DNA from: Mycobacteroides chelonae
GTDB lineage: Bacteria; Actinomycetota; Actinomycetes; Mycobacteriales; Mycobacteriaceae
Reading direction: 5' to 3'
Assembly: GCA_014204435.1 (NCBI GenBank)
Contig: JACHLF010000003.1
Coordinates: 248,001-312,000 of the forward strand
Length of the DNA: 64,000 bases
Part shown: positions 19,168-30,940 of the stretch, one piece after another
How positions within the stretch are numbered: the stretch's first letter is position 1
How the letters are laid out: each line of letters opens with the position of its first letter
Program-made: the position numbers and the translations under genes
Notes under the pieces: model-generated
What the model was told of the DNA's origin: nothing
Databases searched by the model: none
What the model saw: the letters and a program-made list of their open reading frames with translations, nothing else

Positions 19168-20944
19168 GGTCAGTCAGCGTAAGCGGCGGCTCTTGGTCGC
19201 CGTTAGGCAGCCGACGCCACGGCAGATAGTCGTGCGTGATAGCGACGAGCAAGAGCGCGATGATGGCGCTTGCCACGGTCGCGTCGATGATCTGGAACAG
19301 CGCGAATCTGTCGCCGTTGGCGGTGGGCCCGAAGATGCCCACGAGCAGGGTGATCCCGATCGCGGTGCCGCGAAACGCGGGACGGGTGGCCCACGCGGCC
19401 AGCGGGATAATCGCCCACAGCAGATACCAGGGCTGCACCACCGGAAACAGCAGCACGGTAATGCCGAGGGCGACGCCGAGCCCACCGACGGGGTGCAGGC
19501 GTCCTCGCAGCACGGCCAGTAGCAGCCACGACACCGCGATCGCGATGATCCCGATACCGATACCGCGGGTCAGCGACAGGATGGCGGTGGTGTGATCGCC
19601 CAGACCGAGCAAGATGCCGACCTGCCCGGTCCCCAGGGCGACGAGGGTGGGCGGTGACATCCAGCTGCGTACGGCGTTGGCGGTACCGAGCGTGTAGATC
19701 CAGCCGAATCCGAGCCCGCTGGCCCACCCGATGAGGACAGTGCCGGCACCGGTCACCGTGCCCAGCAGCGCCCCGGACTGCACCAGGCCGCGAACTCCGC
19801 CGCCCCGTCGTCGCGCCAGCGCCATTCCGACGAAGCCGAGGGCCAACAGAGACGGCAGCTTGACCTGTGATGATGCGGTGATCAGTACGGTGCCGGCCAG
19901 GAGATTGCCTAGCGGTGCCCAGGTGGCCCACTGTGCGCGGGTGTGTGGCCAGTGCCTGACCCCGGCGAGCGAGCGCGTCGAGTCGACGCCGCGCATGGCC
20001 AGTTCGGTGCCGGTCAGCATGAGGCCCAGCATCAGGGCCTCGTTGTGGATTCCGGCGATGAGGTGCATCAACAGCAAGGGATTGGCGGCGCCGAGCCAGA
20101 GCGCGCTGACCTCGGCGACCCCGCAGCGCTGAGCCAGGCGGGGAGTGGCCCAGATGATCAGCAGCACACCGAGCAGTTCGACGAGTCGATGACACAACGC
20201 CCCTGCGACGATGTCGTCGCCGGTCAGCCGAGAGATGCCCTTGCCGATCCAGAGGAACAGCGGGCCGTATGGGGCGGGTGTTTCTCGCCACAGGCTGGGT
20301 ACGGACAGCGTGAACACATGATCGAGCCCCAGGGCCACAGCCGGGCCCTCCGTGTACGGATCCTTGCCCAGGCGCGCGATCTGGCTTTGCGCCAGATACG
20401 AGTACACGTCTTTGGAGTACATGGGCGGCGCGATGAGCAGCGGCAGGATCCACAGCAGCAGGGTGCGGTCCAGCTGACCGCGCGACATCCTGCGTATCGG
20501 ACCTCTGGGGCCATCCGGACGCCCGTCCGGAGCTTTGTTGCGCAGACCGCCGATCGCGAAGCGGCCCAACATCAGCCAGGCCAACGTCATCATCACGGCA
20601 CCGGTGGTGGTCATGGTCAGTGACACGGTCTGAATGCGCGACGGGAGATTGAGCAGTCTGACCCCGAAGATCGGATCCTGGATGACCGGGCGCGCGCCGG
20701 CGCCGAGCGCACCGATGGCCATCAGCGCGGTTCCAGTGGCGCCGAACAGCCGAGTCCGGTTCATGGCCGTGAGCTCACGCGCGTTCAGCGGGGCCGCCGA
20801 GCGCTCGTCATCATGCAGATGGGAGAGCGATGAACTCAGCCACTGCCCACGTACCGACACGCCAGCAGCGTATCGGCCTGCCGGACTCACTCCGTGGAAC
20901 CGGGCGGACAGGGCCTGTTCCGCCGGTACGGTGCCGGTCAACAT
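19070..20944 (-). CDS. mptB: Polyprenol-phosphate-dependent alpha-1,6-mannosyltransferase MptB
   Basis: Integral membrane GT-C glycosyltransferase that starts the mannan core of lipomannan. The 624-residue sequence has many hydrophobic segments and strong resemblance to the mycobacterial MptB, for example GARPVIQDPIFGVRLLNLPS, PPMYSKDVYSYLAQSQIARLG and SLWRETPAPYGPLFLW; the acidic residue of the first periplasmic loop is retained. ATG 20944 is preceded by AAGGG; GTG 20860 would give an N-terminus closer to the M. tuberculosis protein. It is divergent from sufR with about 50 bp between them. Confidence 0.9.
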   Translation of the reverse strand: MLTGTVPAEQALSARFHGVSPAGRYAAGVSVRGQWLSSSLSHLHDDERSAAPLNARELTAMNRTRLFGATGTALMAIGALGAGARPVIQDPIFGVRLLNLPSRIQTVSLTMTTTGAVMMTLAWLMLGRFAIGGLRNKAPDGRPDGPRGPIRRMSRGQLDRTLLLWILPLLIAPPMYSKDVYSYLAQSQIARLGKDPYTEGPAVALGLDHVFTLSVPSLWRETPAPYGPLFLWIGKGISRLTGDDIVAGALCHRLVELLGVLLIIWATPRLAQRCGVAEVSALWLGAANPLLLMHLIAGIHNEALMLGLMLTGTELAMRGVDSTRSLAGVRHWPHTRAQWATWAPLGNLLAGTVLITASSQVKLPSLLALGFVGMALARRRGGGVRGLVQSGALLGTVTGAGTVLIGWASGLGFGWIYTLGTANAVRSWMSPPTLVALGTGQVGILLGLGDHTTAILSLTRGIGIGIIAIAVSWLLLAVLRGRLHPVGGLGVALGITVLLFPVVQPWYLLWAIIPLAAWATRPAFRGTAIGITLLVGIFGPTANGDRFALFQIIDATVASAIIALLLVAITHDYLPWRRLPNGDQEPPLTLTDREATIDQDSTTGADAVGDQAIRADDSTAQPRP

Positions 20945-20980
20945 AGGTAACCCTTGCTAGACGTGGCATTCTGAATTGCG

Positions 20981-20997
20981 TCACACTGATGTTGTGA
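20981..20997. promoter_or_regulatory. Candidate SufR operator
   Basis: The sequence TCACACTGATGTTGTGA is an inverted repeat between mptB and sufR and contains ACACT-N5-TGTGA exactly, the operator pattern I recall being reported for M. tuberculosis SufR. It overlaps the GTG start at 20994, so either sufR is leaderless from that GTG or a downstream start is used. Confidence 0.6.
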
Positions 20998-21737
20998 AAT
21001 TCGGTCAGGCATCTCCCAGGGCGTCCGCCGCGGCGTCCGAGATGGCCTCGTCGCAGATGTTGGACGCCGCGCCGGCCGTGTCTCACGATGGACAGACGCG
21101 CGCCGCCGTGGTGCGGCTACTCATGGAATCCGGACCTATCACCGCTGGTGAGATCGGGGATCGCCTCGGCTTGTCCGCGGCTGGCGTACGCCGGCACCTG
21201 GACGCGCTCATCGACGCCGGTGACGCCGTCGCGAACCCGGCGGCCGCGTGGCAGCACCACGGCCGGGGCAGGCCGGCCAAGCGCTATCTACTGACCTCCG
21301 ATGGCCGCGCCAAGCTCAATCACGCCTACGACGATCTGGCCTCCGCAGCGATGCGGCAGCTGCGCGAGATCGGCGGCGACGATGCCGTGCGCACCTTTGC
21401 GCGTCGTCGTATCGACGCGATTTTGGGCGATGTGGCGGCCGGGGCGCCCCATGGCGATCCGGAGGCGGCCGTCGGGCAGGTCGCGGCGGCGCTCACCAAG
21501 GCCGGCTACGCCGCGAGTACCCAGAAAGTGGGCGGTTCCCCCGGATCTCCGCAGGGTGTGCAGATATGTCAGCATCACTGCCCGGTATCCCACGTGGCCG
21601 CCCAGTTCCCGGAATTGTGCGAGGCGGAACAGGAGGCCTTCGCCGAGGTGTTGGGCACACATGTACAGCGATTGGCCACCATCGCCAATGGTGACTGCGC
21701 CTGTACTACGCACATCCCGATAAACGTGTCCCACTGA
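20994..21737 (+). CDS. sufR: Iron-sulfur biogenesis repressor SufR
   Basis: Winged-helix repressor that senses iron-sulfur cluster status and controls the suf operon. The 247-residue form has an N-terminal DeoR/ArsR-like helix-turn-helix ([22 protein letters not shown]) and C-terminal cluster cysteines in [21 protein letters not shown] and [11 protein letters not shown] 20994 is used, but ATG 21042 or 21057 would also fit and would free the palindrome at 20981-20997 as an upstream operator. It is the first gene of the suf cluster, 61 bp before sufB. Confidence 0.92.
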   Translation: MKFGQASPRASAAASEMASSQMLDAAPAVSHDGQTRAAVVRLLMESGPITAGEIGDRLGLSAAGVRRHLDALIDAGDAVANPAAAWQHHGRGRPAKRYLLTSDGRAKLNHAYDDLASAAMRQLREIGGDDAVRTFARRRIDAILGDVAAGAPHGDPEAAVGQVAAALTKAGYAASTQKVGGSPGSPQGVQICQHHCPVSHVAAQFPELCEAEQEAFAEVLGTHVQRLATIANGDCACTTHIPINVSH

Positions 21738-21798
21738 TCCGGCACCAGCCCGTGCCGGATACGACGAAAAAGACAGCTCAAGAGAACGGAGTGTCACG

Positions 21799-23226
21799 AT
21801 GACCCTCGAACGTGAAGTGTTGACCCAGGACGAGACGATCGCGTCCCTGGGCAACTACGGCTACGGCTGGTCCGATTCCGACGTGGCAGGCGCCAGCGCA
21901 CAGCGCGGGCTGTCCGAGGCGGTGGTGCGCGACATTTCCAGCAAGAAGAGCGAGCCCGAGTGGATGCTCGATGTTCGCCTCAAGGCGCTGCGGACCTTCG
22001 ATAAGAAGCCCATGCCGAACTGGGGCTCGAACCTCGAGGGCATTGACTTCGACAACATCAAGTACTTCGTGCGGTCCAGCGAGAAGCAGGCCGCGTCTTG
22101 GGACGAACTGCCCGAGGACATCAAGAACACCTACGACCGGCTCGGTATCCCCGAGGCCGAGAAGCAGCGGCTGGTGGCCGGCGTCGCGGCGCAGTACGAA
22201 TCGGAAGTCGTCTACCACTCGATCCGCGAAGACCTTGAGTCCCAAGGGGTTATTTTCCTGGACACCGACTCCGGTCTGCGCGAGCACCCGGAGATCTTCA
22301 AGGAGTACTTCGGCAGTGTCATCCCGGCCGGGGACAACAAATTCTCGGCGCTGAACACGGCGGTGTGGTCGGGTGGATCGTTCATCTATGTGCCGCCGGG
22401 CGTGCACGTGGACATTCCGCTTCAGGCCTACTTCCGCATCAACACCGAGAACATGGGTCAGTTCGAGCGGACGCTCATCATCGTCGACGAGGGCGCCTAC
22501 GTGCACTACGTCGAGGGATGTACCGCACCGATCTACAAATCCGACTCGCTGCACTCGGCCGTCGTCGAGATCATCGTTAAGGGCGGTGGTCGTTGCCGGT
22601 ACACGACCATCCAGAACTGGTCGAATAACGTCTACAACCTGGTCACCAAGCGCGCCCGCGCCGAGGCCGGTGCCACCATGGAATGGGTGGACGGCAACAT
22701 CGGCTCCAAGGTCACTATGAAGTACCCGGCTGTGTGGATGACCGGTGAGCACGCCAAGGGCGAGGTGCTGTCGGTGGCCTTCGCGGGCGAAGGGCAGCAC
22801 CAGGACACCGGCGCCAAGATGCTGCATCTGGCACCGAACACGTCGAGCAACATCGTGTCCAAGTCGGTGGCTCGCGGCGGTGGCCGCGCCTCCTACCGGG
22901 GCCTGGTGCAGGTCAACAAAGGTGCCCACGGATCGCGTTCCACCGTGAAATGCGATGCGCTGCTGGTCGATACGATCAGCCGCAGTGATACCTACCCGTA
23001 TGTTGACATTCGCGAGGATGACGTCACCATGGGTCACGAGGCCACCGTGTCCAAGGTCAGCGATGACCAGCTGTTCTACCTGATGAGCCGCGGTCTGACC
23101 GAGGACGAGGCGATGGCCATGGTGGTGCGCGGCTTCGTCGAGCCGATCGCCAAGGAACTGCCGATGGAATACGCGCTGGAGCTCAACCGGCTCATCGAGC
23201 TGCAAATGGAAGGCGCGGTGGGTTAA
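21799..23226 (+). CDS. sufB: Fe-S cluster assembly scaffold subunit SufB (no intein)
   Basis: Core of the SufBCD scaffold that assembles iron-sulfur clusters in the cytoplasm. At 475 residues it is a normal SufB length with the beta-helix core ([20 protein letters not shown]) and the C-terminal [17 protein letters not shown] motif. M. tuberculosis SufB carries an intein; here the frame is uninterrupted. ATG 21799 is preceded by AAGAGAACGGAG. sufD starts 3 bp after its stop. Confidence 0.97.
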   Translation: MTLEREVLTQDETIASLGNYGYGWSDSDVAGASAQRGLSEAVVRDISSKKSEPEWMLDVRLKALRTFDKKPMPNWGSNLEGIDFDNIKYFVRSSEKQAASWDELPEDIKNTYDRLGIPEAEKQRLVAGVAAQYESEVVYHSIREDLESQGVIFLDTDSGLREHPEIFKEYFGSVIPAGDNKFSALNTAVWSGGSFIYVPPGVHVDIPLQAYFRINTENMGQFERTLIIVDEGAYVHYVEGCTAPIYKSDSLHSAVVEIIVKGGGRCRYTTIQNWSNNVYNLVTKRARAEAGATMEWVDGNIGSKVTMKYPAVWMTGEHAKGEVLSVAFAGEGQHQDTGAKMLHLAPNTSSNIVSKSVARGGGRASYRGLVQVNKGAHGSRSTVKCDALLVDTISRSDTYPYVDIREDDVTMGHEATVSKVSDDQLFYLMSRGLTEDEAMAMVVRGFVEPIAKELPMEYALELNRLIELQMEGAVG

Positions 23227-23229
23227 GGA

Positions 23230-24390
23230 ATGACGCAGTTGACTCAAGCTGTCGAGGGCGCCAACAAGGGAGAGCTGTTCAGCTCCTACGACGTGGCCGC
23301 CTTCGAGGTGCCCGGCGGTCGTGACGAGCTGTGGCGATTCACACCGCTGCGCCGTCTGCGCGGCTTGCACGACGGCACCGCCACCGCGACTGCGGAACCG
23401 ACCGTGGATGTCGCCGCCGGTGAGGGCGTGACCGTTGAGACGGTCGATCGTGCCGACGAGCGCCTCGGGCAGGGGGGCGTTCCCTCGGATCGGATTGCCG
23501 CGCAGGCCTACTCGTCGTTTCCTAAGGCCTCGGTGATCACCGTCGGCAAGCAGGCGGTGGTGGGCGATCCGGTCGCGGTCACCGTCACAGGTCCCGGTGC
23601 GGGGCAGGTTGCCTACGGACACACCCAGGTTCGTGCAACAGAGTTGTCCGAATCGGTGGTGGTCATCGACTACCGCGGCAGCGGAACCTACGCCGAGAAC
23701 GTTGAATTCGTGGTGGACGATGCGGCTCGGCTGACCGTCGTCAGCATCGCTGACTGGGCCGACGACGCGGTGCATGTCACGGCGCACCATGCCAAGCTCG
23801 GCAAGGACGCGGTGCTACGGCATATCGCGGTCACCCTGGGCGGAGATCTGGTAAGGCTGAGCGCGTCTCTCCGCTTTTGCGCGCAGGGTGGTGACGCCGA
23901 ACTGCTCGGGCTGTACTACGCCGACGACGGCCAGTTCTTCGAGCACCGGCTGCTGGTTGACCACGCCCAACCCAACTGCCGTTCGCACGTCACGTACAAG
24001 GGTGCGCTGCAGGGCAATCCGGCCTCCGACAAGCCCGATGCGCATACCGTCTGGATCGGCGATGTGCTCATTCGGGCCGAGGCCACGGGCACCGATACCT
24101 TCGAGCTGAACCGCAACTTGATCCTCACCGACGGGGCTCGGGCCGATTCGGTGCCGAACCTGGAGATCGAGACCGGCGAGATCGCCGGGGCCGGGCACGC
24201 CAGTGCCACTGGACGATTCGACGATGAGCAACTGTTCTACCTGCGCTCACGCGGTATCGCCGAAGAGGATGCGCGCCGACTGGTGGTGCGCGGCTTCTTC
24301 CAGGACATCATCCAGCGGATCGGGATCGAGTCGGTGTGCGACCGACTCACCGAGGCCGTTGAACAAGAACTGCAAACGACCGATCATTAA
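23230..24390 (+). CDS. sufD: Fe-S cluster assembly protein SufD
   Basis: Paralogue and partner of SufB in the SufBCD scaffold. The 386-residue protein shares the C-terminal [19 protein letters not shown] signature and the conserved histidine-containing [17 protein letters not shown] segment. It lies 3 bp after sufB and 17 bp before sufC, in the standard operon order. Confidence 0.95.
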   Translation: MTQLTQAVEGANKGELFSSYDVAAFEVPGGRDELWRFTPLRRLRGLHDGTATATAEPTVDVAAGEGVTVETVDRADERLGQGGVPSDRIAAQAYSSFPKASVITVGKQAVVGDPVAVTVTGPGAGQVAYGHTQVRATELSESVVVIDYRGSGTYAENVEFVVDDAARLTVVSIADWADDAVHVTAHHAKLGKDAVLRHIAVTLGGDLVRLSASLRFCAQGGDAELLGLYYADDGQFFEHRLLVDHAQPNCRSHVTYKGALQGNPASDKPDAHTVWIGDVLIRAEATGTDTFELNRNLILTDGARADSVPNLEIETGEIAGAGHASATGRFDDEQLFYLRSRGIAEEDARRLVVRGFFQDIIQRIGIESVCDRLTEAVEQELQTTDH

Positions 24391-24407
24391 TTCGTAAGGG
24401 AACTCGA

Positions 24408-25175
24408 ATGACCACGCTAGAAATCAAGGATCTGCACGTCAGCATCTCGCCCAATGAGGGTGAATCCATCGAGATTCTCAAGGGCGTCAACCTGACGGTG
24501 AACTCGGGCGAGGTCCATGCCGTGATGGGCCCCAACGGTTCCGGGAAGTCCACGCTGTCCTACGCCATCGCCGGGCACCCCAAGTACCAGGTGACTTCCG
24601 GGTCCATCACTCTCGATGGGCAAGACGTGCTGGAACTTTCCGTCGACGAACGGGCCCGGGCGGGTCTGTTCCTGGCCATGCAGTATCCGGTCGAGGTGCC
24701 GGGCGTCTCGATGTCCAACTTCCTGCGCACGGCCGCCACGGCCGTGCGCGGTGAAGCTCCGAAACTGCGCCACTGGGTCAAGGAAGTCAAGGAAGCCATG
24801 GGGGAGTTGGAGATCGACTCCGCCTTCGCCGAGCGCAGCGTCAACGAAGGGTTCTCGGGCGGCGAGAAGAAGCGCCACGAGATCCTGCAATTGGGCCTGC
24901 TCAAGCCGAAGATCGCGATCCTGGACGAGACCGACTCCGGGCTGGACGTCGACGCCCTGCGCATCGTTTCCGAGGGTGTTAACCGCTACGCCGAGCGCGA
25001 GCACGGCGGTGTCCTGCTCATCACCCACTACACCCGGATCCTGCGCTACATCCAGCCGCAGTTCGTACACGTCTTCGTCGGTGGTCGCATTGTCGAGTCG
25101 GGCGGCTCGGAACTGGCCGACGAGCTCGAGGAGAACGGCTACGAGCGCTTCACCCAAGCAGTCGCGGGAGCTTAG
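24408..25175 (+). CDS. sufC: Fe-S cluster assembly ATPase SufC
   Basis: ABC-type ATPase that powers SufBCD. The 255 residues include Walker [10 protein letters not shown], signature [11 protein letters not shown], Walker [13 protein letters not shown] and the H-loop [17 protein letters not shown] precedes ATG 24408. sufS starts at the very next base after its stop codon. Confidence 0.97.
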   Translation: MTTLEIKDLHVSISPNEGESIEILKGVNLTVNSGEVHAVMGPNGSGKSTLSYAIAGHPKYQVTSGSITLDGQDVLELSVDERARAGLFLAMQYPVEVPGVSMSNFLRTAATAVRGEAPKLRHWVKEVKEAMGELEIDSAFAERSVNEGFSGGEKKRHEILQLGLLKPKIAILDETDSGLDVDALRIVSEGVNRYAEREHGGVLLITHYTRILRYIQPQFVHVFVGGRIVESGGSELADELEENGYERFTQAVAGA

Positions 25176-26904
<1,729 letters not shown>

Positions 26905-26908
<4 letters not shown>

Positions 26909-27249
26909 CTGAGGTATCAGAGGAAGTAAAGCTTCTCGAGGATCTCGAGGAGGCGATGCGTGATGTCGTCGACCCCGAGCTGGGTATCAACGTCGTCGAC
27001 CTGGGTCTCGTCTACGGCCTCAATGTCGAGGAGGGTGACAGCGGCAAGGTCGCCGTCATCGACATGACGCTCACCTCGGCGGCCTGCCCGCTCACCGATG
27101 TCATCGAAGATCAGTCACGCAACGCCCTCGTCGGTGCGGGACTGGTCAAGGAGATCAAGATCAACTGGGTCTGGGTGCCGCCGTGGGGCCCGGACAAGAT
27201 CACCGACGACGGTCGGGAACAGCTACGGGCCCTCGGCTTCACCGTCTAG
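26905..27249 (+). CDS. sufT: Fe-S maturation protein SufT (DUF59/MIP18 family)
   Basis: Accessory factor for delivery or maturation of iron-sulfur proteins. The 114-residue protein has DPELGINVVDLGLVYG and the cysteine-bearing TSAACPLTDVIE motif of the DUF59 family. ATG 26905 uses the ATGA overlap with sufU. It ends the suf operon; its stop overlaps the convergent pseudogene by 3-4 bp. Confidence 0.94.
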
Positions 27250-27570
27250 CGTTCCTGGTGGCCCTCAGGACCGCCCGGGCCTTCGGATGAGCCGTCCCTG
27301 GCGGCTCGCAGCGTGATCGTCGCGGCCTGCAGGGGTTGCCCGATGCGTCGTCGGAGCCGTGTGTGGCAAGGCACGTGCCCGCGCTGATGGCGTTCTGTTG
27401 GGCCGGCGCACGCTGGGCATAGTTGGTGTCCTTCGACACGGTCACGGCGGTCTGCGAGGCAGCCCCGCCATTCGGATCGGTGCCGCTCACGTGATCGTGT
27501 TCCCGTTGACCGAGGCGACCAACCCACGCACCGCCTGATGTTCGGGGCGTCTACCGGGTAGCGGGGCCGG
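27246..27570 (-). pseudogene. Decayed copy of the DUF5666-like lipoprotein C-terminal domain
   Basis: Minus-strand frames in this interval align by eye with the C-terminal half of the intact gene at 27677-28447. LVASVNGNTIT stops at TGA 27487; the next frame gives TDPNGGAASQTAVTVSKDTNY and AISAGTCLATHGSDDASG; a second shift near 27340 leads to QPLQAATITLRAARDGSS. The intact gene reads VASVNGSVVVVANTDPSGAS, AITAGKCADARGT and VLQATTIDLG at the same places. Two frameshifts and no start make it a pseudogene, most likely a tandem duplicate. Confidence 0.65.
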
Positions 27571-27676
27571 GGAAGTCGATTCCTGCTGGTCCTTCGATTG
27601 TGCTCTGGTTCTTTGATTGCGCCGTGATCAGACGGCCGCGCATGCCGAACTTCCATCGCCGTTCACGGTAACTCGC

Positions 27677-28447
27677 CTAAGGGTTGGGAGGTCCGCACCG
27701 TCCGTCGGGGGCTGAACCGAGATCGATTGTGGTGGCCTGCAGTACCCCGTCGACATTCTTGGTGCCACGCGCGTCCGCGCATTTACCGGCGGTGATCGCC
27801 GTGGCCTCGGTGGGTTGCCGTTTGTCGTACGTGGTGTCTGCGGTCGTCAGTACGTCGGTGTGAATCTCCGAGGCCCCGCTGGGGTCGGTGTTGGCCACGA
27901 CTACGACGCTGCCGTTGACTGAGGCCACCGCACCATGAACGTTCGGACCGCCGAAGTGAGCCGGCCCATTCTGCGGCCCCGGCATGCCGGGGCCAGGTGG
28001 TGGACCGGAAGGCCCGCCGGGCGGCGTCGCCCCGGCGCGAGGTGTGTCGGCTGCGCATTTGTTGTCCTCGGCGGCACTGATCAGTACATGCTGTGCGGTC
28101 GCCTGGTCCGTGGACTCCGCATCGGGTGCCGCAAGCACACTCACGCAGCTGCCCACGACCACATCGGAGAGCTCGGCGGGCTGAACCTCGGTGAGCTTCG
28201 TCATCGTGTTGAAGTCGATATAGGCGCTGCCTCCGGGCGTGGTTACCTCTACGGTATGGCCCGATACCGACGAGATCATCCCACCGGCATGGTCCTGGCC
28301 ACCCGCGTGCCGCATGGCCGTCGTCGACGCCGGGCCTGGTGACGACTCGACGGTCGGGTTCTGCGACCCGCCGCACGCCACGGCAAATAGCGAGATGACA
28401 CCGACGACCACCTGCAGCACGGGCCTGGTCCAGAGGTTTGGTGACAT
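27677..28447 (-). CDS. Putative lipoprotein with two DUF5666-like domains
   Basis: Probably exported and membrane-anchored. The 256-residue protein starts MSPNLWTRPVLQVVVGVISLF followed by AVACGGS, a signal peptide with a near-lipobox cysteine at about residue 27. Two repeated beta-rich domains follow (around VTTPGGSAYIDFNTMTKL and VHGAVASVNGSVVVVANTD), separated by a proline/glycine-rich linker. ATG 28447 is preferred since longer starts lack a signal peptide. It is divergent from the flavin oxidoreductase with 52 bp between starts. The function is unknown. Confidence 0.75.
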   Translation of the reverse strand: MSPNLWTRPVLQVVVGVISLFAVACGGSQNPTVESSPGPASTTAMRHAGGQDHAGGMISSVSGHTVEVTTPGGSAYIDFNTMTKLTEVQPAELSDVVVGSCVSVLAAPDAESTDQATAQHVLISAAEDNKCAADTPRAGATPPGGPSGPPPGPGMPGPQNGPAHFGGPNVHGAVASVNGSVVVVANTDPSGASEIHTDVLTTADTTYDKRQPTEATAITAGKCADARGTKNVDGVLQATTIDLGSAPDGRCGPPNP

Positions 28448-28499
28448 GGTTGACCACGTTATCCGGAATGGATACGGCGACGGCGTAGTTTGACACCTC

Positions 28500-29627
28500 G
28501 TGACCGACGTGAGACCCGACGTAGCACCCCTCTTCGAGCAGTTCACCGTCAAATCGCTGACGGCCCCCAACCGATTCGCGATGGCGCCGATGACGCGATC
28601 GGCCTCGCCCGGCGGGGTGCCCGGTGAGGATGTGGCTGGGTACTACCGGCGACGCGCGGCCGGGGGTGTGGGGCTGATCATCACCGAAGGCATCTTCATC
28701 CCACACGATGCCGCCGGTGGGCAGTCCAATGTGCCGCGGTTGATCGGCGATGACTCGCTGGCCGGATGGTCGGCGGTCACCGAGGCCGTGCACGCGGAGG
28801 GATCGGCGATCGCCGCGCAGCTGTGGCACCAGGGTGTCGAACGGGGTCTTGAACCGGAGTTCAACCCTGCGGTGGAGTCGGTGAGCCCGTCTGGTTTGGC
28901 AGGTGACGCGTCGCCACGGGGGCGCGCACTGCTGACCGACGAGCTCGGTCCGCTCGCGGAGCAGTACGCGACGGCGGCCCGTAACGCGAAGGCGGCGGGA
29001 TTCGACGCCGTGGAGTTGCACGGTGCTCACGGATACCTGCTCGATCAGTTCCTCTGGGAGCGCACCAATGTGCGGGCGGACGGGTATGGCGGTTCGGTGG
29101 CGGATCGAGTGCGCTTCCCGGTCGAGGTGGTGCGCGCGGTCCGTGCTGCCGTCGGACCGAATTTTCCTATCCTGTACCGGTTTTCGCAGTGGAAGCAGGC
29201 GGATTATGCGGCCACGCTGGCCGACAGCCCAGCCGAGTTGGAACGTCTGCTGGCGCCTCTGGTCGAGGCAGGCGTGGATGTGTTCCATCCGTCCACGCGT
29301 CGGCACTATGTGCCGGCATTCCCGGACGTGGACGGCGCCGACGGACAGCTGAGCCTGTCCGGCTGGACCAAGCGTGTCACGGGGCTTCCGGTCATCGCGG
29401 TCGGTTCGGTAGGCCTGCAGACCGAGTTCAAGCCCACCGAGGTCCGGGATATCGAGCCCGCATCGGTGGAGGCGGTGCTGCGGCAGTTCGCCGACAGCGA
29501 GTTCGATGTCATCGCCGTCGGTCGTGCCCTGCTGTCGGACCCTGAATGGGTGAACAAGCTGCGGGACGGTCGGCAGGACGAGTTCGTCGGATTCAACATC
29601 GGTAAGGCCCTGGCCGCCCTGTACTAG
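28500..29627 (+). CDS. Old yellow enzyme-type NADH:flavin oxidoreductase
   Basis: FMN-dependent ene-reductase. The 375-residue TIM-barrel has FAMAPMTRSASP near the N-terminus, the substrate-binding HGAHGYLLDQFLWERTN motif and the C-terminal AVGRALLSDPEW phosphate-binding segment. The physiological substrate is not evident. GTG 28500 is the first plausible start. It is divergent from the lipoprotein gene and 54 bp upstream of the thioredoxin gene, so redox genes are grouped here. Confidence 0.9.
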   Translation: MTDVRPDVAPLFEQFTVKSLTAPNRFAMAPMTRSASPGGVPGEDVAGYYRRRAAGGVGLIITEGIFIPHDAAGGQSNVPRLIGDDSLAGWSAVTEAVHAEGSAIAAQLWHQGVERGLEPEFNPAVESVSPSGLAGDASPRGRALLTDELGPLAEQYATAARNAKAAGFDAVELHGAHGYLLDQFLWERTNVRADGYGGSVADRVRFPVEVVRAVRAAVGPNFPILYRFSQWKQADYAATLADSPAELERLLAPLVEAGVDVFHPSTRRHYVPAFPDVDGADGQLSLSGWTKRVTGLPVIAVGSVGLQTEFKPTEVRDIEPASVEAVLRQFADSEFDVIAVGRALLSDPEWVNKLRDGRQDEFVGFNIGKALAALY

Positions 29628-29681
29628 GGGCGGCCAGGAACCCGAAGGAACACCGCGCACCCCGGCAACGTTGAGGAAGAC

Positions 29682-30035
29682 ATGGCAACACGTGACATCA
29701 CTGCTGACGCATTCGATGGCCTGATCCACGACAACGACATCGTGCTGGTCGACTTTTGGGCGTCGTGGTGCGGGCCGTGCCGCCAGTTCGGCCCCGTCTT
29801 CGAGGCATCCTCCGAGGAAAACCCGGATGTTGTCCACGCCAAGGTGGACACCGAAGCGGAACAGGCATTGGCATCCGCGGCGAACATCCGCTCGATCCCC
29901 ACGCTGATGGCGTTCAAGAAGGGGCAGCTGGTGTTCAACCAAGCCGGCGCGCTGCCTCCTGCCTCTCTGGCCGACTTGGTGCAGCAGGTGCGTGACCTCG
30001 ACGTCGAGGCGGCGCTGCACGAACACGAGGCGTAA
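29682..30035 (+). CDS. Thioredoxin
   Basis: Small dithiol oxidoreductase of 117 residues with the WCGPC active site at residues 29-33 (DFWASWCGPCRQF) and the cis-proline SIPTLMAF motif. The C-terminal tail is extended relative to classical TrxA. A GAGGAAG lies upstream of ATG 29682. It corresponds in position to the trxA-annotated gene downstream of suf in M. tuberculosis. Confidence 0.92.
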   Translation: MATRDITADAFDGLIHDNDIVLVDFWASWCGPCRQFGPVFEASSEENPDVVHAKVDTEAEQALASAANIRSIPTLMAFKKGQLVFNQAGALPPASLADLVQQVRDLDVEAALHEHEA

Positions 30036-30101
30036 CGCTCGACGAGCGGTATCGCTCCTCAAGGATTTGGTGCAGCCCGACCCTGTCGGTTATATGGACG
30101 C

Positions 30102-30911
30102 ATGAGTTTCGTCCTGGTGGAGCGTCCGCGTCCGGAAATTGCTTTGGTCACCCTGAACCGGCCCGAGCGGATGAACGCCATGGCGTTCGATGTGATGCTG
30201 CCCTTCAAGCAGATGCTGGTCGATATCAGCCACGACAACGACGTGCGGGCGGTGGTCATCACCGGGGCGGGCAAGGGTTTTTGTTCGGGTGCCGACCAGA
30301 AGTCGGCCGGACCCATCCCGCACATTCAGGGACTGACTCAACCGACTATCGCGCTGCGGTCGATGGAGTTGCTCGACGAGGTCATCCTCACCCTGCGTCG
30401 GATGCACCAGCCGGTGATCGCGGCCGTCAACGGGGCGGCCATCGGTGGTGGGTTGTGCCTGGCGCTGGCCTGCGATGTGCGGGTGGCCTCCGACGCCGCC
30501 TACTTCCGGGCCGCCGGCATCAACAACGGTTTGACGGCCAGTGAGCTGGGACTGAGCTATCTGCTGCCGCGCGCCATCGGGACGTCGCGCGCCTCCGATA
30601 TCATGCTGACCGGCCGTGACGTCGATGCGGACGAGGCCGAGCGCATCGGTTTGGTATCCCGCAGGGTGTCCTCCGAGACGCTGCTGGAAGAGTGTTACGC
30701 GATCGGGGAACGCATTGCCGGGTTCTCCCGTCCAGGGATCGAGTTGACCAAGCGCACCATCTGGAGTGGGTTGGACGCCGCTAGCCTGGAAAGTCACATG
30801 CACCAAGAGGGTCTGGGCCAGCTATACGTCCGGCTGCTCACCGACAACTTCGAAGAAGCTACCGCCGCCCGCAAGGAACAGCGCACAGCGACCTTCAGAG
30901 ACAAGCGCTGA
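30102..30911 (+). CDS. echA12: Enoyl-CoA hydratase/isomerase family protein
   Basis: Crotonase-fold protein of 269 residues, with TGAGKGFCSGADQK forming the CoA oxyanion region and AAVNGAAIGGGLCLALACD the second oxyanion motif. The catalytic glutamate pair is partly altered (ASELGLSYLLPR), so hydratase activity on a fatty acyl-CoA is likely but not certain. It lies 30 bp upstream of the ABC-F gene and matches the location of M. tuberculosis echA12. Confidence 0.88.
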   Translation: MSFVLVERPRPEIALVTLNRPERMNAMAFDVMLPFKQMLVDISHDNDVRAVVITGAGKGFCSGADQKSAGPIPHIQGLTQPTIALRSMELLDEVILTLRRMHQPVIAAVNGAAIGGGLCLALACDVRVASDAAYFRAAGINNGLTASELGLSYLLPRAIGTSRASDIMLTGRDVDADEAERIGLVSRRVSSETLLEECYAIGERIAGFSRPGIELTKRTIWSGLDAASLESHMHQEGLGQLYVRLLTDNFEEATAARKEQRTATFRDKR

Positions 30912-30940
30912 CCGCGCACGCAGGATTCAAGGAGTAAGTA

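Noticed and set aside
21778..23790. A 670-codon minus-strand frame opposite sufB
   Set aside because: Antisense shadow of the well-identified sufB/sufD; no protein motif.
27783..30062. A 759-codon frame on the minus strand across the lipoprotein, flavin oxidoreductase and thioredoxin genes
   Set aside because: It is the antisense shadow of GC-rich genes; the plus-strand enzymes show clear family motifs and the long frame shows none.
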